A stretch of 64,000 nt of DNA from JARRKC01 sp037388505 (lineage in GTDB: Bacteria > Acidobacteriota > UBA6911 > RPQK01 > JAPXNP01). The position numbers were made by a program, and so were the translations under genes. Where the stretch lies: assembly GCA_037388505.1 (NCBI GenBank), contig JARRKC010000008.1, positions 1 to 64,000 of the forward strand, written 5' to 3'. Under the pieces are notes generated by a model. That model made no database searches and was not told the DNA's origin. It was given only the letters and a program-made list of their open reading frames with translations. Shown one piece after another: positions 51,859 to 61,524 of this stretch. How positions within the stretch are numbered: position 1 is the stretch's first letter; the number at the start of each line of letters is the position of its first letter.

Positions 51859-52872
51859 TTACAGGCTCCCCGAGCGCTGGTACAGCATCGCCGCCACGAG
51901 AAGAGCCAGGAGCAGGACCCAGGTGAACACGGCAATTCGGGTGGCTTTCTTTGCTCGTTCTTCTTCCCACCAGGTTCTCGGTTCGACCTTCTGAACGAGA
52001 AAGGTCGCGACGGCCGCAAGATTGATGCACGTCACATTGACGACCAGCAGGATTCCGGCGCCTCCGGCCAGCCTCCACTCGCGTATTCCCGCGAGCAGCC
52101 CGACCGATACGAGGGGGGGAAGAAGGGCCACAGCCACCATCACGCCAACCAGCACAGCCGGAATGGCAGTGGTGAAGGCCAGGGCTCCGGCCGCCCCCGT
52201 TGCCAGCGCGACCAGGACGCTGCCCAGTCCCGCACCGGTCCTCGCCGCGATCTCCGGCGTCGATGGATCGATTCTCAGCAAGGCTCCGAGCAGGTAGGAC
52301 AGAGCCACGGCCAGCAGTACTCCCGCCCCGAGAGCCCTCAGCGAGCGCTTCACGAGACCCACGTCACCGAGCGTGCATCCGAGCGATAGCGAAACGTTCG
52401 GTCCCAGCAGCGGCGAAATGACCATCGCTCCGATGATCACCGCCACGTCGTTCCGAATCAGCCCGATGGCCGTCACGAGAGTGGACAGGCCGACCATCAC
52501 CAGGAAGACAGGCGTCGATCGGCTGGCCTGGTCCAGATCCTCGTACAGCTCCTCACGGCTGAGCCTCGGCTTGGAACCCTCTCCCGACTGCTTCTCCTCG
52601 AGAGCCTGCTTCTCTTCCGGCTCCTCGATCCGGGGCAGCGTGGCCTCGACGGCCAGGAGGATCATGCGGAAGTCATCCGGGGAGCCGAAGCTGTCGATCA
52701 AGATGTCCGAGAGGGCCTCGACATGCTCGGCGTCGAGCAGGATTCGAACCATCACGCCGCCGTTCGCGGATCGGAACTGCCAGACGCCCAACGCAGATTG
52801 TTTCTCCAGTAACGCCGGCAGGCGCCCGGCTTCCTGATCAGAGATCGTCAACTCCAATAGACGAAGAGGCAT
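51859..52872 (-). CDS. DUF389 family membrane protein
   Basis: A 337-residue protein. The first 85 residues are a soluble ferredoxin-like domain (RLLELTISDQEAGRLPALLE), followed by a charged linker. Six or so membrane segments of the DUF389/TIGR00341 family come next (VGLSTLVTAIGLIRNDVAVIIGAMVISPLLGP is its hallmark; FTTAIPAVLVGVMVAVALLPP follows). Function is unknown; a transport role is often assumed. It starts 7 bp after the amidohydrolase stop on the same strand. It is convergent with the secreted protein gene at 49340. Confidence 0.88.
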   Translation of the reverse strand: MPLRLLELTISDQEAGRLPALLEKQSALGVWQFRSANGGVMVRILLDAEHVEALSDILIDSFGSPDDFRMILLAVEATLPRIEEPEEKQALEEKQSGEGSKPRLSREELYEDLDQASRSTPVFLVMVGLSTLVTAIGLIRNDVAVIIGAMVISPLLGPNVSLSLGCTLGDVGLVKRSLRALGAGVLLAVALSYLLGALLRIDPSTPEIAARTGAGLGSVLVALATGAAGALAFTTAIPAVLVGVMVAVALLPPLVSVGLLAGIREWRLAGGAGILLVVNVTCINLAAVATFLVQKVEPRTWWEEERAKKATRIAVFTWVLLLALLVAAMLYQRSGSL

Positions 52873-52879
52873 GAGGGCT

Positions 52880-54208
52880 CTAGTTCTTCGGGCCCACGAC
52901 GATGGCTCCGCCCTTCATGACCATGAGCGGGTGTTCCGTCACCGAGATGTCCTCGAGCGGGTTGCCGGGAACGGCCACGACATCGGCGGCCTTACCGGCC
53001 TCCAGGGAGCCGGTGATGTCGCTGATACCGAGCAGGTCGGCGGCGTTGTGGCTCGCCGTCAAGAGCGCCTGAGCCGGAGACAGGCCGTTCTTCACCATCA
53101 GCGAGAATTCTCTCGCATTCATGCCGTGCGGCTCCACGGCTGCATCGGTGCCGAAGGCCACGGGAACTCCGATGCGAACGGCATGCTGGAACATGATCTG
53201 CATCTGAGCGGCTGCGGCCCGTGCTTTCTCGGCAATCTGCGGAGGATAACTATCCGCCTTGCGGCCGACCCACCATCCGGCGAACAGCGTCGGCACCAGG
53301 TAGACACCCTTCTCCTTCATCAGTTCGAGCGTGTCATCCTTGAGGAAACTGCCGTGTTCGATGGAATCCACACCAGCCTGGATGGCCATCTTTGCAGCCT
53401 TGTCGCCGTGGCAGTGGGCCGCGACCTTGCGATTCCAGGCGTGGGCTTCGGAGACGATAGCATCCATTTCCTCCTGACTTAGTTCGGGGACATCCACCGG
53501 ATCCGCTGCGGAGAGCACTCCCCCCGAAGGCATGAACTTGATCACATCGGCGCCATATTTGATCTGGTAGCGGACCGCCGCGCGGCACTCGGCGGGTCCG
53601 TTGCAGATTCCCTCGATTGGACCGAGCGGCTTGACGACATCGGGTGGAAATGGACCCTGGTCGGCATGTCCAGCAGTTGCGCCGATGGCGTGAGCGGCCG
53701 CCAGGATGCGCGGCCCTTCGGCAACACCGGCGTTGATGGCGTTGCGCAGCCCGATATCGACCCAATCGCTCGCGCCGACGTTGCGCACTGTCGTGAACCC
53801 GGCCTCCAGCGTCCGACGGGCGTACATTTCGGCGTACAGAGCCTGCTCGGCGGGAAAGCGGAACATCCCCTGATAGAAGTCCTTGTACCAGTTATCCGAC
53901 ATCTGCATGGTCAGGTGGACGTGGGAATCGATGAAACCGGGAAGCAGCGTGGCATCGCCGAGATCGACGACCCGCGCGCCCTCGGGAACATTCAGATTCT
54001 GTCCCACGGCACTGATCTTGTTCCCTTCGACGAGGACCATGCCATCGTCGATCACGCTGCCCGAGACCCCGTCGAAGAGCCGGGCCGCCTTCAACAAGGT
54101 GGGATGGTCGGCCTCAGCCTGGTTCTGCGGCGCGGCGGCCAGAGTGAGCACGCTCCAGAGAATGAGGCAAGGCAAAGCGGAAAACTGGACGACGAGAAGA
54201 CGTTTCAT
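52880..54208 (-). CDS. secreted amidohydrolase (imidazolonepropionase-like / Xaa-Pro dipeptidase-like)
   Basis: A 442-residue metal hydrolase from ATG 54208, with GGAGTACAAGGA upstream; the frame extends to 54241 without a signal start. Signal peptide MKRLLVVQFSALPCLILWSVLTLAAA. Metal ligands of the amidohydrolase fold are in place: GFIDSHVHL, the bridging Lys in VIKFMPSGG, VAAHCHGD, SIEHGSF and FGTDAAVEPHG. Members act on Xaa-Pro dipeptides or related amides; this one's substrate is not certain. It is the first gene of a pair with the DUF389 gene. Confidence 0.9.
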   Translation of the reverse strand: MKRLLVVQFSALPCLILWSVLTLAAAPQNQAEADHPTLLKAARLFDGVSGSVIDDGMVLVEGNKISAVGQNLNVPEGARVVDLGDATLLPGFIDSHVHLTMQMSDNWYKDFYQGMFRFPAEQALYAEMYARRTLEAGFTTVRNVGASDWVDIGLRNAINAGVAEGPRILAAAHAIGATAGHADQGPFPPDVVKPLGPIEGICNGPAECRAAVRYQIKYGADVIKFMPSGGVLSAADPVDVPELSQEEMDAIVSEAHAWNRKVAAHCHGDKAAKMAIQAGVDSIEHGSFLKDDTLELMKEKGVYLVPTLFAGWWVGRKADSYPPQIAEKARAAAAQMQIMFQHAVRIGVPVAFGTDAAVEPHGMNAREFSLMVKNGLSPAQALLTASHNAADLLGISDITGSLEAGKAADVVAVPGNPLEDISVTEHPLMVMKGGAIVVGPKN

Positions 54209-54600
54209 TCCTTGTACTCCCGTGACGGCAAGTGCGGGCACCAGGACCGTGAGGCCCCATGTCCGAAGTCCGTTCTTACTGTGAATCTAAACCCTCACTA
54301 CAAGAATTGCCGGAAATGTGTACCCGAGTGTAGCGCAACCTACCCTGTGGAACAAGCGTCCTCGACCGTCCGCGTGCCCAAGTAACAGCTCAACTTGCCA
54401 ACTTGCCTGACCCCGGGTAAGACGTTCCCTCAGATCGGATTCGTGTCAATCTCCTGCAACGGCTACTTGCGGTAAGTGCCGTCAGCGTCGGCACTCCGAC
54501 CAGGCACAGTGGCGCGTCAACCGTCCCAAGGGCGGCCCCTTCCGGCATCACTCGGGGCACTGGAACAAGATGTGCGTTTCACTCGGCCGAGGAGGACGCC
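54209..54600. other. 392-bp divergent intergenic region, no gene seen
   Basis: It separates the amidohydrolase gene from the gene at 54601. It holds a short hairpin (GTGCCG, 7-nt loop, CGGCAC, 54476-54494) and no reading frame with a ribosome site. No RNA gene was recognised. Confidence 0.5.
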
Positions 54601-55074
54601 ATGGCACGATTTGCGGCCATCTTGTTCGTTGTCGGGTCGATGCTGTTCGCTCAGACCTGGGCCGGGGTGATTCCCGGTCGCTGGGAGAAGGTCGAGACGA
54701 TTCCCAACGGCCTGCCCATCATCGTTGTGCTCAAGGCAGGGGATCGGGTCCAGGGGACATTCCTGCAAGCGGACGACCGCTCCGTCCAGCTCGAGAATTC
54801 TCGTGGGATCGTGGTCACGCTTCCGAAGGATGCGATCTCGAGGATCCGGAGCCGGGAAAAGTTCGAGAACGACGGACTCGCCAACGGGGCCATCATCGGC
54901 GCCATAGCAGGCGTCGGAGTGTCGATCGTTCCTTTGCTGATCGCGGTCGACGACCACGCAACCGGGGCCGGCCTGATTTCCATGGGGTTCGTCACCGGCA
55001 CGGGCGTCGCGCTCGGCATGGGTATCGACGCCCTGATCAAAGCCCCCGCCGTCTTCTTTGAGGCCGCCGAGTAG
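54601..55074 (+). CDS. small exported membrane protein with LSm-like domain
   Basis: A 157-residue protein with GAGGAGG 5 nt before ATG 54601. A signal peptide or anchor (ARFAAILFVVGSMLFAQTWA) is followed by a small beta domain (LKAGDRVQGTFLQADDRSVQLE, then GIVVTLPKDAISRIR). This pattern of LSm/Sm-like barrels is often seen in exported proteins of this kind. Two glycine-rich hydrophobic segments follow (GLANGAIIGAIAGVGVSIVPLLI, GAGLISMGFVTGTGVALGMGI). Function unknown. It is convergent with the Oar-like receptor gene, 10 bp away. Confidence 0.65.
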   Translation: MARFAAILFVVGSMLFAQTWAGVIPGRWEKVETIPNGLPIIVVLKAGDRVQGTFLQADDRSVQLENSRGIVVTLPKDAISRIRSREKFENDGLANGAIIGAIAGVGVSIVPLLIAVDDHATGAGLISMGFVTGTGVALGMGIDALIKAPAVFFEAAE

Positions 55075-55084
55075 GCGTCCGGGC

Positions 55085-57592
55085 TTACTTGCGCCCCAGG
55101 AAGCGGATCCTGCCCGTGAAGGTGCGGCCTTGGATTCCACCCAGAGCCAGGAATTGCGGGGAGTCGATGTTGTTGTCGATGTAGGTCGCATTGGGGCGAT
55201 CCGTGAGGTCGTTGACCCCGCCCCTGAGCGCCCACAGATAACCGAAGATCTTGAAACGCCTTTCCAGGTGCACACTCAAGCTGAAGTACCCAGGGAACCT
55301 GTGCGAGTCAGGCGGGCCCACGAGTTCCTCTGTCTCATTCACGTAACTGAAAGGAAATCCGGTCCGCCAATCGAGGGCGTAGGCCACGAGGAAACTGCGA
55401 AAGACGGGAAGCGGACGCCACCCCCACAGCTGCAGACGGTTCGGAGAATCCCAGGGCAGAGGCCCCGTGCCTTGCGGACCGAAAACCGGGTTGTCGATAT
55501 CGAAGTTCACCACGGCATTCGATCGAGCGGAGGAGCGTGTGAAGGCGGCGAACAGCTCCGAGGTGCTGCCAATGCTTCGACGGAAGGTGAGCTCCAGTGC
55601 CCAGTAGCGGTCCCGGCGACTGTTTTCAAGGACCACGGGGCCGCCTTCGAGAGGATTCGGATTCAGTCGCTCCTGCACGAAGCCGTGCCGTCCGCCCTTC
55701 TGCATCCAGGAGGCGCTCACGAGCATGGAACTCGACAGCTGTCTCTGGATTTCCGCGCTCCAGTTGAGGAAGCGCGGTGCCCTGAGGCCCTGTCGATTCG
55801 CCTCAAAGACGGTCTGTGCAACCTTCTCCACGGTCTGCCCGTCCGGGCCATAGAAGCGATCGATCCTCTCTCCCGCCTGAGCGGCCGTCAGTAGATCCAG
55901 GGGCGTTGCGTTATAGAAGATGCCCACACCTGCACTGAGTTTGGTCTGACCTCCGCCCATCAGATAGCTCGATGCCAGCCTCGGGGAAATCAGAACCTTC
56001 CGTACGACATCATCGCGATCCAATCGGACACCCGCCTCGATATGAAGCTGATCCGTCGGAGACCACCGGTCCTCGACGAAGGCACTCGTTTCGAGATTGG
56101 TTTCCCTCTGCGGTGGAGTCCGTGTGAAGATGACTTCGCGTGAGAGGGTGCCGTCCTCGCGCAGGATACGAATCGGCCCGCGGACGTTGTTCTGGCGATA
56201 CATCAGTCCATCCACATCCGCTCCCAGTCGGAGGACGTGCCGACCGGACCACGAAAGCGGGGACATCGTGAATCGAACGAGAGCCTGCATTCGTCGCGCC
56301 TGCGTATCGAGGGTTCGGTAGTAGCTGCCGGAGTACTGGCCTACCTGGTCGACGTAGGGAGCGTTACCCAGCGGATCATCCGTCGAGTTCGAGGTGTACA
56401 CTCCAAAGCCCGCCTCCAGCAGCGCCTGGTTTTGAAAGAAGAACTGCTCCCTGGCGGTCAGCAGATAGGCGTCGCTCCTCTGCTTCGTGGTGGTCTCCAG
56501 CGGCCGAAAGCGTGAGAGCTGCGGATAGTCGGCGTTCTGGCGGTTCACGAGCGCGCTCAGCGTCAAGACGTGGGTCGGACTCCAGTTCAGCTGGATCTTT
56601 GCCAGATTGCTGCCCCGCCATGTGCGGGATTGATTAGCGTGGGCAGGAAGCTCGGTGATGTTCCTGAGACGATACTCCGCATCGGCGGCATCGAAGAACC
56701 ATACCCGACCTTTCTTCAAGGGACCTGAGAAGGTTGCTCTCGGTGTCCAACTGCCGAGGCTCAATCCACCCTGCGTCTGCAGCGAGGGAAAGAAGTTCGT
56801 GGCCGAGAAGCGGAAGTGATCATCGCCCATACCCGTCTCCAGGTCCACCACTCCCCCCGAAGCCTTTCCATACTCGGCCGAGTAGCGTCCGGACAAGACT
56901 TCCATCGAGCGAAGAGCGTCGGTGCTGATCCTGAGGACCAACTTCCTGTCGCCCGGGTGAGTGATGTTGAAACCATCCAGCTGGTCGACGATCTCGGAGG
57001 TCTCCGAGCCGTCGATATGAATCTGGCCGGTCGCATCCTGAAGAACGCCGGGCATGAGAGGAAGGGCATTTCGGTAGTCTCGGGTCGACGGATAGGGGAG
57101 GTTGAGGATCTCTTCCCGGTCCAACGTCTGCGTGGAAGCCGTCTGCCTGGTGCTGAGCCCGCGCTGAGAGGAAACCACATCGACTCTCTCGGAGAACTCC
57201 TGGGTATGGTTGAGCGTCACTTCCACGTTCGCCGACTGGTTTGCCGTCAGCTCCCTGCTTTCGAAAACGTAGAAGCCTTCCTTCTCGACACGAAGCGTGT
57301 ATGGCCCCGGCCCGGGGTTCGTGAACTTGCAGACACCGGCATAGTCCGAAGTGCAGTCCGCGCTCCTGCCGTTGCTCTTGTCGGTCAGAACCACACGGGC
57401 TCCGGGAACCGCGAGATCGTTCTCGTCGATGATTCGAACCAGGCTGCCGGCCGTCTCTCTTTTCTGCTCAGGGGGACCTCCCAACTGAGCCCGGCCCGAC
57501 CCCGCAACAGCCCGGTCGCCTCCCAGCTGGGCTTGCGAGAACGGAGGAACGTGAAGAGCGAACAAAAGGAAACAGGCCAAAATCCCCGCCAT
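55085..57592 (-). CDS. Oar-like TonB-dependent receptor with carboxypeptidase-regulatory-like domain
   Basis: An 835-residue outer-membrane protein. The signal peptide (ILACFLLFALHVPPFSQA) is followed by a CarboxypepD_reg-like beta sandwich (about 48-130, VRIIDENDLAVPGARVVLTD, then YTLRVEKEGFYVFE). The plug domain (QTLDREEILNLPYPSTRDYRNAL, IHIDGSETSEIVDQLDGFN, about 155-260) and a barrel to the end complete it. It lacks the usual terminal aromatic (ends FLGRK), as some Oar-type proteins do. It would import or bind a large substrate using TonB energy. Directly upstream lies the fragment of a histidine kinase, so it may once have belonged to a regulated uptake/efflux cluster. Confidence 0.9.
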   Translation of the reverse strand: MAGILACFLLFALHVPPFSQAQLGGDRAVAGSGRAQLGGPPEQKRETAGSLVRIIDENDLAVPGARVVLTDKSNGRSADCTSDYAGVCKFTNPGPGPYTLRVEKEGFYVFESRELTANQSANVEVTLNHTQEFSERVDVVSSQRGLSTRQTASTQTLDREEILNLPYPSTRDYRNALPLMPGVLQDATGQIHIDGSETSEIVDQLDGFNITHPGDRKLVLRISTDALRSMEVLSGRYSAEYGKASGGVVDLETGMGDDHFRFSATNFFPSLQTQGGLSLGSWTPRATFSGPLKKGRVWFFDAADAEYRLRNITELPAHANQSRTWRGSNLAKIQLNWSPTHVLTLSALVNRQNADYPQLSRFRPLETTTKQRSDAYLLTAREQFFFQNQALLEAGFGVYTSNSTDDPLGNAPYVDQVGQYSGSYYRTLDTQARRMQALVRFTMSPLSWSGRHVLRLGADVDGLMYRQNNVRGPIRILREDGTLSREVIFTRTPPQRETNLETSAFVEDRWSPTDQLHIEAGVRLDRDDVVRKVLISPRLASSYLMGGGQTKLSAGVGIFYNATPLDLLTAAQAGERIDRFYGPDGQTVEKVAQTVFEANRQGLRAPRFLNWSAEIQRQLSSSMLVSASWMQKGGRHGFVQERLNPNPLEGGPVVLENSRRDRYWALELTFRRSIGSTSELFAAFTRSSARSNAVVNFDIDNPVFGPQGTGPLPWDSPNRLQLWGWRPLPVFRSFLVAYALDWRTGFPFSYVNETEELVGPPDSHRFPGYFSLSVHLERRFKIFGYLWALRGGVNDLTDRPNATYIDNNIDSPQFLALGGIQGRTFTGRIRFLGRK

Positions 57593-57703
57593 GCACAGCC
57601 TTTCGTACTTCTAGGATACCGAAACGCCTGCACACGTGCGGCCGGAGGATCTGCCCACCCGAAGAAACGAACCGCAGCGACTCGGCCCCATCGCTGAGTG
57701 GGG

Positions 57704-57829
57704 CCGGGTCAGCGTTACCTCGATTTCCCCACGGATGACGCTGAGGGGCGTCCGCAACTCGTGGGAAGCATCGGCCACGAACCGCTGTTCCGATTCGAAG
57801 GCTCGCTGCAGTCGATCCAGGAAGTCGTT
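57704..57829 (-). pseudogene. histidine kinase fragment (HisKA part only)
   Basis: A 42-residue stretch (NDFLDRLQRAFESEQRFVAD, then ASHELRTPLSVIRGEIEVTLTR) is almost identical to the intact kinase at 62349-63800. Homology stops at both ends; the frame continues to 57611 with unrelated sequence. The sensor, the rest of the dimerisation domain and the ATPase domain are missing, so it cannot function as a kinase. Confidence 0.8.
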
Positions 57830-57918
57830 GAGTAGGTTTATTGCTGCGAATTCGGACAATGTAACCTGACATAGATCTCAACATTTCCGGCCCTCTCTTC
57901 CCGGTACAATAAGGAACC

Positions 57919-58194
57919 ATGATGGCATTCATCTCCAGGACGGTCCGGACGGCGGCTCGAGGCTTCAGAGTGCCGTTCCTCTGCTTCTCGATTGCCGCCG
58001 TGCTGCCCGCTCTTTCGAATGATTGGATTTGGGCTCAGGCAGCCCAGGCTCTGGCGACGGCCAGAAGAGACGTCGTCGAACGCGGACTCACGACCACCGT
58101 CGCCCAGAATTACTTCGCCGCGGTGATCGCGAAGCGGCAGAACGCGAATGCCCGGGAGGCCTTACAGCAAGCCCAACGCTTCTTGACCATCTAG
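57919..58194 (+). pseudogene. TolC-type outer-membrane efflux protein remnant
   Basis: A 91-codon frame with a ribosome site (AAGGAACC). A signal-peptide-like start is joined directly to a mid-protein TolC helix segment (ALATARRDVVERGLTTTVAQ, then NYFAAVIAKRQNANAREAL), and it stops soon after at RFLTI. TolC proteins have about 420-480 residues, so most of the barrel and both repeats are lost. It points toward the convergent RND remnant, which suggests an inversion during decay. Confidence 0.7.
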
Positions 58195-58218
58195 CATGCC
58201 AGTTTTCCAGGAGCAGCT

Positions 58219-59651
58219 TCAGTGGGTTCGGGTTGCTTTCAGAAGGACCATGAGGACGGGCAGGACCATCAGGGCGAGAGGGAGCTGAACCACCAGCCCG
58301 GAAATAATGGCGATCGCCAACGGCTGCTACATGGCCGCGCCCTGACTGATGCCGAGAGCAAGGGGCAGCAGAGCCAGAATCGTGGCAAACGTGGTCATCG
58401 CGATCGGTCGCATCCGGTTCTTCCCCGCCTGGACGAGGGCCCCTCGGCGTTGCAGTTCATCGGGCAGCTCATAGAATTCGGAGACATAGAAGATCTCGAC
58501 TTCCGTCACGATTCCCACGACCATGGTCAACCCCATCATTGAGGAAATGTCCAGTTCGGTTCCGGTCAGCCATAAGCCGACGAACACGGCCGTCATGGCC
58601 AGCAGGGTCGTCGCGAGGATCGCAACGGCGACGCGGAACCGTTCATAAAGCAACAGGAGGAGCAGGAACACCAGAACGACGGCCGCCACGATCACCATCA
58701 GCAACCCTCTGAAGGCAATCTGCTGCTGCGCGTACAGTCCGCCCAGATCGCGTAGTACACCGATTTGGGGAAAAGTCCGGGCTGTTGCAGCATCTTCTTC
58801 ACATCCTGGATGACCGAGCCCATATCCCGACCGCTGATCCGCCCCGTTACCGCGGCCATCTGTTTCAGATCTTCACGCATGATCTGATGCTGACCGTTGA
58901 TGACCTTGACCGAGGCGATCCGCTTGACGGGAAAGAGGTGTCCGTCGGAGGCATGCAGAAAGAGCCGTTCGATGTCTGTCTCAGTGGATCGGGCGCTGTC
59001 CGGAATCCAGACTCTGACTCCCACCATCTTCGGTCCCTGCTGGATTTTGGTCGTCACGGTTCCGCTCAGATAGGCGGAGAGCATCCGGGTCACCGACTCG
59101 GGGTCCACACCCTCCAGAGCCGCCTTTGCCCGGTCCACCTCAATGTCGAGGGCATCACCGATGAGAACGACTCCGTCCTTCAGCTCATAGTTGCCGGAAA
59201 CAACGACCTGCTGACCGGCTTTCAGGCCTTCGCCGGTCACTTGAACGTCGTTGTCGTTCTCGTGCCCGATCGTCACCCGATGCTTTACGGCCCGGCCGCC
59301 GCTGACCGTGAACAGACTGTAGTGATCATCCTCCGGAAGTACGGCCGAACGTTGGATGATGAGTCCGCGTCCGGAAGCAAGCGTGAGGCTTCCCAGTATG
59401 TACTCTCCCAGGAGGAAGCCCTCCGACCTGGCCGACTGCACGAAAACGTCCACCAGGCGAGCGAACCGGATGGCCAGGATCGTGCGGACTCCTCCTGCGT
59501 AGAGTCCGGAACCGCGAGCGCTCTCGACGATTCGCGGCGAAAGGACCCTGGGAAGGCCGATCTGACTTCTTGAGTCCTCGGATTGAAGATCACCCGGAAC
59601 ACTGGAGCTACAGAAGCTTTCCACTGGAGTCGCCATCGCGCGAGCCTGCAA
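58219..59651 (-). pseudogene. decayed MFP-RND efflux genes (CusB/CusA-like fusion, frameshift and amber stop)
   Basis: The frame 59651-58698 begins with the C-terminal part of a membrane fusion protein (RSAVLPEDDHYSLFTVSGGR, VVVSGNYELKDGVVL). It runs without a stop into the periplasmic part of an RND pump (VWIPDSARSTETDIERLFLH, VKVINGQHQIMREDLKQM), so the MFP end and the RND start were deleted. Near 58738 the frame breaks; the RND sequence continues in another frame (GLYAQQQIAFRGLLMVIVAA) to a TAG at 58329-58327, where Gln would be expected (GAAM-stop-QPLAIAI). It reads on to a natural end at 58219 (KATRTH). It is non-functional. Confidence 0.85.
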
Positions 59652-59691
59652 TCCGCATCAGACCGTGCCGCGACGGATCGATCGGTTCTCC

Positions 59692-60195
59692 TCATCGACC
59701 GGCCGACTCCGACAGCCATGCTTTCGAGGGGATCTTGGCTTCGAGTTCGTTCAACAGCTGCCTGGCATGAGCTACGACGGCGTCACGCGAACCGATATCC
59801 GGCTTCAGATCCATCCCGACCGCACCGATGAGGTTTCCCGAAGAGTCGTGCAAAGCCTGCGTGATGTCGTAGATGGGATCCTCGTTGCTCGGCGCTTCGA
59901 CTTCGGCCTTGCCGGTCCGGATCGGCCCGAGCTCGTCCGCGTCGCATTCCTCACCAATGTCTTCCGGGGCACTGGCGGCGACCGTCTTGCACCCGGCGTC
60001 CGACATGAAGGCAATCTCCAGAGAAGCGAGTCCCGAATGGGTGGCGACGAACTGCTCGACCAGTTGTTGCCCCATCGTGCGAGGCGCCTGTTGCTGATGC
60101 GACTCTCGGCGTTCCGTGGACTCCCGCTCTGATTGAGCGAAACCGATCGCCGACAAGATCATGGTGACTACCAGGACTATCCAATAGCGTTTCAC
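59692..60195 (-). CDS. secreted single-Cache-like protein A
   Basis: A 167-residue exported protein from GTG 60195, with GGAGG 9 nt upstream. Signal peptide VKRYWIVLVVTMILSAIGFA. The mature part has a Cache/PAS-like outline (GLASLEIAFMSDAGCKTVAA; IGEECDADE; DITQALHDSSGNLIGAVGMDL). A C-terminal helix follows (ARQLLNELEAKIPSKAWL). It has no membrane anchor or output domain, so it may bind a small ligand in the periplasm and report to a partner. It is a close paralogue of the protein at 61696-62202. Its promoter carries the triple TTCA box at 60274-60311. Confidence 0.72.
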   Translation of the reverse strand: MKRYWIVLVVTMILSAIGFAQSERESTERRESHQQQAPRTMGQQLVEQFVATHSGLASLEIAFMSDAGCKTVAASAPEDIGEECDADELGPIRTGKAEVEAPSNEDPIYDITQALHDSSGNLIGAVGMDLKPDIGSRDAVVAHARQLLNELEAKIPSKAWLSESAGR

Positions 60196-60273
60196 GGCTT
60201 TGCCTCCATTGCCGGTTTGGAAGGGTTCCTTCGTGTGCCTGACTCTCTTCCGAGAATGGTAACGAGGGTCGCC

Positions 60274-60311
60274 TGAATCCAGGGTGAAGATCAGATGAAA
60301 CGCTGTTCATC
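60274..60311 (-). promoter_or_regulatory. triple 11-bp TTCA box plus dyad, upstream of Cache-like gene A
   Basis: On the minus strand TTCA recurs three times at 11-bp spacing (plus-strand TGAA at 60274, 60285, 60296), overlapping the dyad GATGAA-N6-TTCATC (60294-60311). This is the tandem direct-repeat form bound by OmpR/PhoB-type regulators. A -10-like TACCAT follows at the right distance. Confidence 0.75.
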
Positions 60312-60375
60312 TGTCTTGCGAACAGCCTTGATTCGATGCAACCTCATCTTGATCCGATCTTGACTGAATCCAACC

Positions 60376-61524
60376 TTATTCAGATTCGATGATGTTGCCC
60401 TCGGGGTCGACGACGATCTCTCCCTTCCGTTCGCCCTGCCACGCAACGGCGTATCGGGTCAGCGCTGCAGGCAGTTTGACGGCTCGGCCCTTCGCCACTC
60501 TGTAGCTGATCTCAATCTGCTCGATTCTACCGAACGAGGCGCCGGACGCAGCCTTCCGAACGGCCTGGAGCGCGGGCATCGGCAGGTCTTCCGGGCCCAC
60601 GACGAGCGTGTGCTCCAGCATCGTCCCGGCGCCGGTGATATCCGTTTCCTTCTCATCGTGGCCTTCCGAGAACTCGAAGTCGTAGACCACCAAACCGTCT
60701 TCCCCTTCGACATCGAGTTTCTCGATCTTCGCCCCGGGAAATTCGGCCCGGAAGGTCTTGGAGACCGGTTCGGGCATCCCGCTGAGGTCCTTCGGCACTT
60801 CGACGTGGTCGAGGCGAAACGCCTCTTCCCGCAAGAGACCGACATAGGGAGCGTACAACTTGTCCTCTACGCCCTCCTCCACTCCGCTGGACTCCTCGGT
60901 CTTCAAGCAGCGGTCGAACTCACCCATCGGGACTTCGACCGTTTCCTCGAGGGCAACGATCCTGGCGCGATCCATCGCAATCCCCGGGGCCAGTTCCTGG
61001 TAGAACCCCTGGCCGATTTCGGGACTTCCCGGCATCTGCAAACCGAAGTGCGCTCCATTGAGGCCGGAAAGCCAGCTTCCCTCGTGCCCGGCGATATTCC
61101 CGGCATCGTCGTAGACATCGACATCTTCACCAAAGTAGTAGACATCGCCGGTAGAAGGGTGGAGGGCGAAGTAATTTCGGGAGACCTCGGACAGGCGGCC
61201 TCCCTGGGTTTCCCGTTCTTCCACGATCCGGGTATCCACGCCGTCGACGCGTCTGGTTTCGTTCAGAACCGTGATCTCGAGAGTGTCCTTGCCGTCGGAA
61301 AGGACCAACCGGTATCCCGGCTCGAGGATCATGTAGGGATTCGTACCTCGATTTGCCAGAGACGATTTGTCGACCCCGAAATCTTTCTCGAAGATCTGTC
61401 CCTGCGCAACGGCAACTCCCGATCCGGTCGGACTTCGACGTCCGGTGGACTCCCGCTCCGATCGAGCCAGACCGACTGCCCACAAGATCATAGCGACTAT
61501 CAAAGCTATTGCCTGGCGTTTCAC
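60376..61524 (-). CDS. exported protein with PepSY-like C-terminus
   Basis: A 382-residue protein from GTG 61524, with GGAGG 7 nt upstream, matching the starts of both neighbours. Signal peptide VKRQAIALIVAMILWAVGLA. The middle has a family pattern I recognise from many exported proteins without assigned function (NPYMILEPGYRLVLSDG; TGDVYYFGEDVDVYDD; GSWLSGLNGAHFGLQMPG). The C-terminal 120 residues form PepSY-like repeats (TFRAEFPGAKIEKLDVEGED, GEIVVDPEGNIIE), which bind or inhibit peptidases in other proteins. Its own triple TTCA box lies upstream, so it belongs to the same regulon as the two Cache-like genes. Confidence 0.75.
   Translation of the reverse strand: MKRQAIALIVAMILWAVGLARSERESTGRRSPTGSGVAVAQGQIFEKDFGVDKSSLANRGTNPYMILEPGYRLVLSDGKDTLEITVLNETRRVDGVDTRIVEERETQGGRLSEVSRNYFALHPSTGDVYYFGEDVDVYDDAGNIAGHEGSWLSGLNGAHFGLQMPGSPEIGQGFYQELAPGIAMDRARIVALEETVEVPMGEFDRCLKTEESSGVEEGVEDKLYAPYVGLLREEAFRLDHVEVPKDLSGMPEPVSKTFRAEFPGAKIEKLDVEGEDGLVVYDFEFSEGHDEKETDITGAGTMLEHTLVVGPEDLPMPALQAVRKAASGASFGRIEQIEISYRVAKGRAVKLPAALTRYAVAWQGERKGEIVVDPEGNIIESE

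Noticed and set aside
57611..57703. C-terminal extension of the kinase fragment as a real small protein
   Set aside because: The sequence after the HisKA stretch has no homology to the intact kinase and looks like frame drift.
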